Shown one piece after another: positions 32,655-40,434 of a DNA stretch of 64,000 bases. How positions within the stretch are numbered: the stretch's first letter is position 1; each line of letters opens with the position of its first letter. The notes below the pieces were generated by a model, which saw only the letters and a program-made list of their open reading frames with translations, was not told the DNA's origin and made no database searches. This stretch comes from an uncultured Bacteroidales bacterium. Lineage in GTDB: Bacteria > Bacteroidota > Bacteroidia > Bacteroidales > Muribaculaceae. The stretch is taken from assembly GCA_902796035.1 (NCBI GenBank), contig CADBNR010000043.1, forward strand, positions 1 to 64,000, read 5' to 3'. Both the position numbers and the translations under genes were made by a program.

Positions 32655-33866
32655 TTACTTAACGAGTACCTTCTTGCCGTTCACGATATAAATGCCCTTA
32701 GCCAGGCCGTTTACAGCGTTTGCGGATTCAACGTTGTGGCGAACCACGCGGCCTGCCAGGTCATAAACGTTCACAATCTTCTTCTCGGCTGCGATGCCTG
32801 CGATGCCGCTACCTGCATCCTCGGTGGGATAGTAAACCTTCACTACGTTTGCGCCAAGGCCGTTGATGATGAATTCCTTGTCAGCGGCTACTGCCGTTAC
32901 GAATTCAGGAGTGATGGTAAAAGTAACTGTCTTGCCTTCGTTGGAAGTCTCACTTGGGAATTCCTTGTCTGTCCAGCTCTTGTCGCACAGCTGAGCCCAT
33001 TCGGGAACGGCGTCGAACTCTACTGCCACTTTGGCGGTGCCTTCGGGAATTACGGCAAATACGGAAACACCGGGGATGCGTGCGCCGTAGGCAGCAACGC
33101 CCTTAGCGTCGAACTCACCTGTCTTTGTGATTTTGGTGCAGACGCAATCTCCTTCGCCCTGCAGGAAAATCTTGCCGCCGCAGTTGTCAATCATTTCCTG
33201 AGTCACACCCACTACTACAGCACCTGTGGCCATGTCTCTCTGGGTAATTTTGGTTGTGCCGAGCAGATTGTTCCAGTCGGAACCTTTGACGAGGACCTGA
33301 GCATTTTCGCTGCCGGCCGCGGTGAATGTGTAGGTAAGGATGTCGCCGGCCTTTACTTTGCCAACGGGGAATTCAGCACCGCTGTTCCATCCTGAAATCT
33401 TGTATTCGCCTTCCCAGAGCACGTTGGGGTCGACTACAGCCTCGGTGTCGGTGGTGACTTTTGTCACAATCATTCCATAACCCTGCATACGGATGCCGTT
33501 TGCCTTGATTGTGGCGATGTCTGTAGCACCGAGCGGTAGGTTATAGCTTGTGGAACCGGCTTCCATAGAGATGCACTGATACTCGTTGCCGAGTTCGGTA
33601 GACACCTCGAGAGCAGGCCAGCCTTCACTGTTGGAAGCAGCCTTTAACTGCCAATACGTGCATGCGGGGTCCAGAGTGTAATGCAGTTTCAGCACTGCGG
33701 TCTCGTTACCGAGTACGTTCAACTCGTAAGCTGCGATGGCGAACGATGCATCGGATGTCCAGTCCTTACCGAAGTTGCATTCACCCTCCCACAAGGTCAC
33801 TTCTGCGGCATTGACACTCAATGCCATGGCTGCCAGGGCAGCTGCGCTAAGTAATTGTTTGATCAT
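32655..33866 (-). CDS. Secreted protein with two repeated domains and C-terminal sorting motif
   Basis: 403 residues with a signal peptide (ending VNA-A, about 20). Two similar domains follow: one starting VTLWEGECNFGKDW and one starting NVLWEGEYKISGWN (about residue 148), each a likely beta-sandwich of carbohydrate-binding type. The C-terminus (VYDLAGRVVRHNVES ... GLAKGIYIVNGKKVLVK) is a type IX secretion sorting tail, so it is probably exported to the surface or medium. It lies 220 bp downstream of the GH67 gene on the same strand, with its own -7 box TAATTTTG (33988-33981). A role in glycan binding is inferred. Confidence 0.7.
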   Translation of the reverse strand: MIKQLLSAAALAAMALSVNAAEVTLWEGECNFGKDWTSDASFAIAAYELNVLGNETAVLKLHYTLDPACTYWQLKAASNSEGWPALEVSTELGNEYQCISMEAGSTSYNLPLGATDIATIKANGIRMQGYGMIVTKVTTDTEAVVDPNVLWEGEYKISGWNSGAEFPVGKVKAGDILTYTFTAAGSENAQVLVKGSDWNNLLGTTKITQRDMATGAVVVGVTQEMIDNCGGKIFLQGEGDCVCTKITKTGEFDAKGVAAYGARIPGVSVFAVIPEGTAKVAVEFDAVPEWAQLCDKSWTDKEFPSETSNEGKTVTFTITPEFVTAVAADKEFIINGLGANVVKVYYPTEDAGSGIAGIAAEKKIVNVYDLAGRVVRHNVESANAVNGLAKGIYIVNGKKVLVK

Positions 33867-34086
33867 AATGGTTCTGATAAGTAATTATTGATGTGTGTTG
33901 TTTATGTCGGTTTGAGTTTTATGATTCTTAAAGGTTTCTTCTATATGATGTGTGTTGTAGTTTTTAAGGCGTTCACGACACAAAATTAGAAGTTTTTCCG
34001 GATAAATATTAATACTATTTTAGCTCAAATTAATACAAATCCTTTGCGGCTCGGTTATGATGTTAATTAACAGTTGCTAATTTGTT

Positions 34087-35841
34087 TTATCGCACGGAAT
34101 TAAGCAGCTCAGGCGAGGGGCAGGTATAGTTGTCGATGCCGAGATTCACCTGTTTCAGCTCGTCGAGAGTATGGACGGCCGGGGTGACGAAATCCGGCAT
34201 GGGCAGTGAATGGAATGTGGCGAAATACAGGAGGCATGCCTCCTTCCACCACTGAGCGTCGCGCACCTGGGTGTGCAAACGCCGCTGTACGTCCTGCCAC
34301 AAATCCAGTTTTCCTTTCGACTTGAAATAAGGCTCGAGGCTGTCCCATTCGCGTAGCATAACCAATGCGGTCTGATACCCCCGCTCGTAGTGACGGCAGA
34401 GTGTGTTCCATACCGTGTCGCCGCTTTTCAGCTTATAATCCCACGGAAGATGGTGGAACCATAGAATCAGGTTCTCGGGACAAGTTCCGGGGTCGGCATA
34501 AAGTCTGGCCAACGAGTCGGGGTACTGAGCAGTGGCGTCGCTGCCCGAAGGAGAGCGGTCGAACCCTATGCCCGTGGAATCGGCACGATGGTAATAACTC
34601 GGCATCCAGTCGGGACGCGCACCGGGGATGTCGCACCAGGGCTCCGGACCGTAATGATGGCCCCAGGCGAACAGATGGTGTAGACCCATAGGCATCATAT
34701 AGTCCACCACCGCCTCGCGCGAGCGCAGCATGATATCCTTGATCTTGTTCTTTACCTCAGATTCGGTGACGCCCAGGTCCCGTACAATCCATTCGTCTGC
34801 TATCGAGTCTGGCGAAAGGGTAGGATCCCACGCCATGCGGCCGAATGCGTAGAGGTTGGCGCGGCCGAAAGGGTGACCTGTGAAATTCGCGGCATCGCCG
34901 ATGTTGGCCACACCGGCAATGGCATCGTAGCGTCCGGGCGAGGCAGTCCCGAAGAATTCGCTCCACATCGGAGCCAGATAGGCCAGGTGGTTGCTGTGTC
35001 CAAGATATTCCTGTGTGATCTGCAGTTCGGGCATCAGCATGGTGTGCGCCATGTCGAGCAGCAGCGGGCTGACCGGCTCGCGGGGCTGGAAGTCGATGGG
35101 GCCGTTCTTCACCTGCACTATGACGTTGGAATCGAACTTGCCGTCCAGAGGATGGAATTCGGTGTAAGCCTGCTTGGCACGGTCCGGATCGGAAGGGGAG
35201 TACACGAAAGCGCGCCACATCACGATGCCGCCATGCTTCTTCAGGGCGCGGGCCATCATGTTGGCACCATGGGCGTGGGTGCGACCGAAATCGCACGGGC
35301 CGGGCTGACCCTCGGAATTGGCCTTTACCAAGAATCCTCCGAAGTCGGGTATCAGCTTATAGATTTCGTCGGATTTTTGCTTCCACCACCGGGCCACGCG
35401 CTTGTCCAGCGGGTCGGCAGTAGGCAGAGAATCGAGTTGCATCGGCGCGGCGAAATTGGCCGACAGATACACCCGTATGCCGTATGGGCGCAGCACATCG
35501 GCTATGGCCGCGACCTTGCGCAGATAATCGTGCGACAATATCTGAGAACTGGCGTTGACATTGTTCAGCACCGAGCCGTTGATGCCCATCGATGAAATCA
35601 GGCGGGCGTACTCCTCGTATCTCGGCGATACGGAGTCGGGCAACTGATCCCATTGCCACAGGGAGCGGCCGGCATAGCCACGCTCGATGGTGCCGTCCGG
35701 GTTGTCCCAATGGTTGAGGATGCGGCGTTCGAAGTGCGGGTTGCCCGGAAACGCCGATTCGGCCGGTGAGGCGGCGCGTCCGGCCGCGAACGGGGTCACG
35801 GCCAGACATGCCGATAATGCCAGTGTCAAATAGTGTCTCAT
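34087..35841 (-). CDS. Alpha-glucuronidase, GH67
   Basis: 584 residues with a signal peptide, so periplasmic. It removes (methyl)glucuronic acid from xylan oligosaccharides. All catalytic residues of GH67 are seen: E177 in KANSEGQPGP, D250 in GPIDFQPREPVSP and E278 in LQITQEYLG. The usual N-terminal GH67 domain (roughly 120 residues) is missing: the catalytic barrel begins almost directly after the signal peptide (FERRILNHWDNPDG at about 37). The start codon overlaps the GH43 stop (TAATG). It is the last enzyme gene of the xylan locus. Confidence 0.93.
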   Translation of the reverse strand: MRHYLTLALSACLAVTPFAAGRAASPAESAFPGNPHFERRILNHWDNPDGTIERGYAGRSLWQWDQLPDSVSPRYEEYARLISSMGINGSVLNNVNASSQILSHDYLRKVAAIADVLRPYGIRVYLSANFAAPMQLDSLPTADPLDKRVARWWKQKSDEIYKLIPDFGGFLVKANSEGQPGPCDFGRTHAHGANMMARALKKHGGIVMWRAFVYSPSDPDRAKQAYTEFHPLDGKFDSNVIVQVKNGPIDFQPREPVSPLLLDMAHTMLMPELQITQEYLGHSNHLAYLAPMWSEFFGTASPGRYDAIAGVANIGDAANFTGHPFGRANLYAFGRMAWDPTLSPDSIADEWIVRDLGVTESEVKNKIKDIMLRSREAVVDYMMPMGLHHLFAWGHHYGPEPWCDIPGARPDWMPSYYHRADSTGIGFDRSPSGSDATAQYPDSLARLYADPGTCPENLILWFHHLPWDYKLKSGDTVWNTLCRHYERGYQTALVMLREWDSLEPYFKSKGKLDLWQDVQRRLHTQVRDAQWWKEACLLYFATFHSLPMPDFVTPAVHTLDELKQVNLGIDNYTCPSPELLNSVR

Positions 35842-36812
35842 TAATCGTCTATGCCGTCGATGGTTTTGATCAAGCCGTTTTCGTCATACTCCAGCTCGCA
35901 CACCTTCAGGCTGCGCAGCCACGAGCGGCCTCCGCTGGGCGCCGCGTCGTGATGGAACAGATACCATTTGCCCTTGTACTCCACGATGCAGTGGTGGGTG
36001 GTCCAGCCAACGACGGGGGTAAGTATCACACCCTTGTAGGTGAAGGGGCCGTAGGGGTTGTCGCCTATGGCGTAGCAGAGCAGATGGCTGTCGCCGGTGG
36101 AATATGAGAAGTAATACTTGCCGTTGTACTTGTGCAGCCAGCTTGCCTCGAAGAAACGGTGCGGGTCGTCGGCCGTCAAAGGCTTGCCTTCCTCGTCCAC
36201 TATCATGACGGGGCGCGGTTCCTCGGCAAACTGCAGCATGTCGTCCGTCAGACGCACCACGCGGCTGGGCAGCGCCGGCTCGTCGCCTTCAGGCAGATAG
36301 GCGTTCTCAAGCGCCTTGTTGTCCTTGTAGCGCTGCAGCTGGCCTCCCCATAATCCGCCGAAATAGAGGTAATACTTGCCGTCCTCCTGAAATACGCAGA
36401 TGTCCATGGAATAGCTGCCCCGGATGGGATCGGGCTGAGGCACGAACGGACCCTCGGGACGGTCGGCTATCGCCACGCCGATGCGGAATATGTCGTTCTT
36501 GTCCTTCAGCGGGAAATAGAGGTAATATTTGCCGTCCTTCTCCGCGCAGTCGCAGTCCCACAGCTGGCGTCCGGCCCAGGGAATGTCGGCTATGTCAAGT
36601 GCCTGCCCGTGGTCGACGACAAGACCGTTCATCGGGTCGTCGGTGCTGAGCACGTGCATGTCGCGCATCACGTATTGGTCGCCGTTGTCGTTCTCGCAGC
36701 TCGCGTCGTCGTTGTCGTGCGAGGGATAGATGTAGAGTTTGCCGTTGAACACGTGTACCGACGGATCGGCCATGTAGTCGGCGGGAAAGAGGTATCTTTT
36801 CGTTGTTTTCAT
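35841..36812 (-). CDS. GH43 beta-xylosidase/arabinofuranosidase
   Basis: 323 residues with no signal peptide, so it acts in the cytoplasm on imported oligosaccharides. The five-bladed GH43 propeller is visible: YMADPSVHVFNGKLYIYPSH with the general base Asp (D16), RQLWDCDCAEKDGKYYLYFP, and SYSMDICVFQEDGKYYLYFG with the pKa-modulating Asp; RFFEASWLHKYNGKYYFSYS holds the likely acid Glu. It follows the GH10 gene by 9 bp and overlaps GH67. The context fits xylosidase activity, though arabinofuranosidase cannot be excluded. Confidence 0.92.
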   Translation of the reverse strand: MKTTKRYLFPADYMADPSVHVFNGKLYIYPSHDNDDASCENDNGDQYVMRDMHVLSTDDPMNGLVVDHGQALDIADIPWAGRQLWDCDCAEKDGKYYLYFPLKDKNDIFRIGVAIADRPEGPFVPQPDPIRGSYSMDICVFQEDGKYYLYFGGLWGGQLQRYKDNKALENAYLPEGDEPALPSRVVRLTDDMLQFAEEPRPVMIVDEEGKPLTADDPHRFFEASWLHKYNGKYYFSYSTGDSHLLCYAIGDNPYGPFTYKGVILTPVVGWTTHHCIVEYKGKWYLFHHDAAPSGGRSWLRSLKVCELEYDENGLIKTIDGIDD

Positions 36813-36821
36813 AGCTCGGGA

Positions 36822-37952
36822 TTATTTCGATTTATTCTGTTTGTATTCCTCCATGTATTTGTTGAGGAAAGGCTTGATATTGTAATTACGGTCGAGCAGG
36901 AGGGGATACTCTCGGCGACCCTTCATGGGCCAGTCGTTCTTCCAGGAATCACCGTCGCTGACGCCCCATGCCGTTACGCGTGCTATTTTGTCGGCGTTAC
37001 GCAGGAATATGGACATCACTGAGTCCATGCGGGCGTTCCATACTTTCGACACGCTGTCGGGCAATGCCTCGGGGTAGGGATTGAGCAGCTTGTCGTACTC
37101 GGCGGTATCGGATATGTTGGCGCCGGTGTTGATGGTGGGCAGCGCGCTCATGTCCCATTCGGTGATCGCCACCTTGCAGCCCGTGCCGGCGAATGTCTTA
37201 AGCGATTCCTCGTATTCCTTCAGGTCGGGATAATCCATCCCGGTATGGCTCTGCATACCGATTTGGTCCACGCGCAGGCCGCGCTTCTTCATGTCGTTTA
37301 CGATGCGCACGTATGCGTCGCGCTTGGCCGGACTGTTCATGCCGTAGTCGTTGATGATCAGTTCGGCGTCGGGGTCGGCCTCATGCGCATATTGGAATGC
37401 CAACGGAATGTATTCCGGCCCCAGGATCTTATAGAAGTCGCTCTGACGGTACGAGCCGTCTCCCTCTATGGCCTCGTTCACCACGTCCCAGCTTCGGATG
37501 CGTCCCTTGTAGCGTCCCATGATGGTGTAGATATGCTCCTTCATGCGCTGTTTCATGGTCTCGGCGTCCACAAGGTTGCCTACGGAGTCCTTGGTGAACC
37601 AGGGGGCCATCTGCGAGTGCCATATCAGGCAATGGCCCGTGATGTACATGCCGTTTTCCTCGCCGAACTTGACGAAGCGGTCGGCGTCGTCCCAGAAGTA
37701 TTTGTCTTCGGCGGGATGTATCTCCTCGCATTTCATGCAATTCTCGGCCACAATGGCGTTGAAGTGCTTCTTGATGGCGGCCACGCCGAGGGTGTCGGTG
37801 CCGTTCGACTGGTTTACGTTGATGGCGGCTCCGATGAGGAACTTGTCGCCGAACACATCTTTAAGGCCGGGTTCGGCAGGTGTTTCAGCCTGCTTGCAGC
37901 CGGCGGCGAGGAGTGCCATCGCGGCAACGGCTATGATAGAGTGGAATTTCAT
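36822..37952 (-). CDS. Endo-1,4-beta-xylanase, GH10
   Basis: 376 residues with a lipoprotein signal (LLAAGC, Cys19). GH10 landmarks are the acid/base E160 in SWDVVNEAIE and nucleophile E265 in VAITEWDMS, with HCLIWHSQMAPWF near 107. It has no added CBM, unlike the larger GH10 at 40435. The smaller enzyme probably cuts short xylo-oligosaccharides in the periplasm. A 9-bp-period repeat region lies between its start and the transporter gene. Confidence 0.95.
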   Translation of the reverse strand: MKFHSIIAVAAMALLAAGCKQAETPAEPGLKDVFGDKFLIGAAINVNQSNGTDTLGVAAIKKHFNAIVAENCMKCEEIHPAEDKYFWDDADRFVKFGEENGMYITGHCLIWHSQMAPWFTKDSVGNLVDAETMKQRMKEHIYTIMGRYKGRIRSWDVVNEAIEGDGSYRQSDFYKILGPEYIPLAFQYAHEADPDAELIINDYGMNSPAKRDAYVRIVNDMKKRGLRVDQIGMQSHTGMDYPDLKEYEESLKTFAGTGCKVAITEWDMSALPTINTGANISDTAEYDKLLNPYPEALPDSVSKVWNARMDSVMSIFLRNADKIARVTAWGVSDGDSWKNDWPMKGRREYPLLLDRNYNIKPFLNKYMEEYKQNKSK

Positions 37953-37961
37953 TGGAGTAGT

Positions 37962-38010
37962 GGGGATTAATGGGAGATTTGGGAAAATTGGGAGTTGTGG
38001 GATTAATGGG
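37962..38010. repeat. G-rich 9-bp-period repeat with quadruplex potential
   Basis: Six GGG tracts spaced by 6 nt (GGGATTAAT, GGGAGATTT, GGGAAAATT, GGGAGTTGT, GGGATTAAT, GGG). The repeat also supplies the last codons and stop of the transporter gene. The plus strand could form a G-quadruplex. Confidence 0.75.
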
Positions 38011-39439
38011 ATTTGTGGCGCGCTTCGATTTCGGCGTTGATGCGGTCAATCTTGTCGTCGTCGAGGTCATAGCGCGAGATAATCACGATGGCCAGGCCAA
38101 GCAGGATCGCGGGAATCACGGCCACGAGCCAGAGGATGCCCTGCTCGGCCATGGGAGTCTGGACAGCTGCATCCTTGTTGAAGCCAACGAATGCGAGCAC
38201 GAAACCGGGCACCACGCCGCCAAGAGCCATACCGGCCTTGTAGAAGATACCCGTCAGGGCATTCACGATACCCGAGATGCGGCGACCTGTGGTATATTCG
38301 CCGAAGGAAATCACCTCGGGCACCAACGCCCACATATAGCCTGTGGCGACGATCACGCCGGTAGACTTGATGAACTGCGCCACGTACACAATCCACATCT
38401 GGTCCTTGAACGCCGGCACCATCGACACTGCGTAAAGCATGGCCATACCGACGATGGCTGTCATCAGGAACACATAGAACATTCCCTTCTTGCCGATGCG
38501 TTTCTTGATGGCCGGCACCATGGGCATGAATATGAATGCCGGGATGGAGCCGAGACCCATGAATATGGAGAGTTCCTCGGCCGTGCCGTGCATGTTGTAG
38601 TTGATATAGTACGCACCGGCGGCGTTGCCTATGGCCATCATGGCGAAAGCGGTGATGAAGAAGAACGCCAGGATGCGCAGGGGCTTGTTGCGCACGAACT
38701 CCACCCAGAGGTCGGACACCTTGACGTTCTCGGTCTCGCTCTTGGCCATCACCACGCGTTCGCGGCACTGCGAGAAGCAGAACACCAACAGGGCCAGACC
38801 CGTCAGACCGTATATGCCCATTGTGATGAACCATGCGGAGTCGCTGCTGGAGAGGTCGGTGCTTTCCGAGGGATCGAACAGTTTCAGTACGATAGGAATA
38901 CCCATGCCGACGGCCAGGCCGCCGATGTTGGCCATGAACATACGTACGGAGGTAAGGATGGTCACCTCCTGAGTGTCGCGTGTCAGCGAGGCGTTCAGCG
39001 CGCCGTAAGGCACGTTGACCAGTGTGTAGCACATGGACAGACCCACGTATGTGATGTAGGCGTAGAGCAGCGAGCCGGAGAATCCGTTCCAGAAGCAGAG
39101 CAGCGCGAAGCCTGTCAGCGGGATGCCGCCTAACAGCAGGTACGAGCGGTATTTGCCCCAACGGGGGTCGTGCTTGTCGACGAACGTGCCGACCAACGGA
39201 TCCCATATCACGTCCACGATGCGGACTATGAGGAACATGATGGCGGCCACTTCGGGCGCGAGGCCGTAGACGTTGGTGTAGAAGAACAGCAGGTACATGC
39301 TGATGGTCTGGTAAATCAGATTCTGGGCCAGGTCGCCCGAGCCGAATCCGATCCGCTGCAGCCATGATAGTTTGTAGAATCCCTTGGAGGAATCCTCCCG
39401 TGCGGAGACGGGAGCTTGCATTTCGATTGTATTATCCAT
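38003..39439 (-). CDS. GPH/MFS sugar transporter (xyloside-type)
   Basis: 478 residues with about 12 membrane helices, of the glycoside-pentoside-hexuronide cation symporter family. Hallmarks are WLQRIGFGSGDLAQNLIYQT near the start, DVIWDPLVGTFVDKHDPRWG (the GPH signature after helix 2), and GYMWALVPEVISFGEYTTGR. In xylan loci of Bacteroidetes such proteins carry xylo-oligosaccharides over the inner membrane. It lies between the GH35 remnant and the periplasmic GH10. Confidence 0.93.
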   Translation of the reverse strand: MDNTIEMQAPVSAREDSSKGFYKLSWLQRIGFGSGDLAQNLIYQTISMYLLFFYTNVYGLAPEVAAIMFLIVRIVDVIWDPLVGTFVDKHDPRWGKYRSYLLLGGIPLTGFALLCFWNGFSGSLLYAYITYVGLSMCYTLVNVPYGALNASLTRDTQEVTILTSVRMFMANIGGLAVGMGIPIVLKLFDPSESTDLSSSDSAWFITMGIYGLTGLALLVFCFSQCRERVVMAKSETENVKVSDLWVEFVRNKPLRILAFFFITAFAMMAIGNAAGAYYINYNMHGTAEELSIFMGLGSIPAFIFMPMVPAIKKRIGKKGMFYVFLMTAIVGMAMLYAVSMVPAFKDQMWIVYVAQFIKSTGVIVATGYMWALVPEVISFGEYTTGRRISGIVNALTGIFYKAGMALGGVVPGFVLAFVGFNKDAAVQTPMAEQGILWLVAVIPAILLGLAIVIISRYDLDDDKIDRINAEIEARHKSH

Positions 39440-39466
39440 TGTGTGTTTTGAATTTTTCCTGATAAT

Positions 39467-40343
39467 TTAGTATCGGTAAAGTTTGACGCGGAGTATCTTG
39501 AAGTCGTCAACGCCTATGCGCACGTGCCGCCCCTGGTGGGTTTCGTCGCCGTTGAAGTATCTTGCGGGGGTGAGCGTCGAACCGTCGGGCGACACTGTCA
39601 CTTCCGCCACTTCGGCCAGCCCGATGCGCCGCTGTCCTTTCCATTTGGAGTCCGGATTGCGGTCGTTGCTCGAGTCAAGGAATCCGTCCTCGCCAAGCTT
39701 GCGTGCGTCCTCGCTCTCGCTCCGGTGTTCAAATTTAAGCACCACGCCCGAGTCCGCTAAGATATATTCGTCCGGCGCTGTCTTGATCAGCACCGCGCCC
39801 GTCTCGGGCCATACGGAGCCGTCATTGGCGCGCGGATCCCAGGGGAGGGTGAAATAATGCGAGGCGGTGATGCGCAGATCGCCATCGGTATATATTCGTG
39901 AAGTGGAATTGTTGTCAAAGTCCATTCCGCGCATCGTGCCTTTGCCTTGATGTTGCAGAATCAGAGGCGCGGCCTCGACTATCATGGCGTATCCACGTAC
40001 ATTCGGGTCGGAGGGAGAGTCGCTGCCGTTCTCGATGGAGAAGGGGCTGAGACCGATGGCGTCATGCTCGCCCAGCACATAGAGAGCCTGTGCCGCATTG
40101 CCCGCCCCGCGTCTGATTTCGGGTATGAACAGCACATTGTCGGAGAGTGCATATTTGGCCACCCAGTCGGTGAAACCCTTGTCGTAAAGGTCGGGTGAGA
40201 GGAAGTCTATTGTCGGCGCCGCGGCGTGCCATAAGTTGTGGCGTCTTGCCGGCGCTCAGTGTCACTTCAGCGTCCGTGACGCATGGAATCGCAAGCGCTG
40301 CAAGTGTAAGTATGTAAGGTATAAGATGTTTCATGAGTGACAT
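39467..40343 (-). pseudogene. GH35 (DUF5597-type) beta-galactosidase remnant, internal deletion
   Basis: The signal peptide (MSLMKHLIPYILTLAALAI...) and the mature start SAGKTPQLM are intact, then the reading frame jumps. The other frame continues as WHAAAPTIDFLSPDLYDKGF, VLFIPEIRRGAGNAAQALYV and HDAIGLSPFSIEN, ending in a complete C-terminal DUF5597 domain. So roughly the N-terminal 300 residues, including the acid/base Glu region, are missing, and the join near 40228-40233 is out of frame. It lies in the xylan locus where a full GH35 enzyme would fit. The ATG at 40162 gives a 231-residue fragment that is unlikely to be functional. Confidence 0.85.
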
Positions 40344-40434
40344 GGCCGGAGGCTGAACACAGTCTCCAAGTAATGATTTTTAATTTGGTGTGACGGAGAG
40401 GGGCAACCCCCTCCGCCACTAAAGTGCAGAATGA

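Noticed and set aside
37970..39133. 387-codon plus-strand open frame
   Set aside because: Antisense to the GPH transporter, His-rich composition typical of a reversed membrane protein gene.
39467..40162. Intact 231-residue gene from ATG 40162
   Set aside because: GH35 homology extends upstream of this ATG in the same frame (WHAAAPTIDFLSPD) without a start codon, so this is a fragment of a broken gene.
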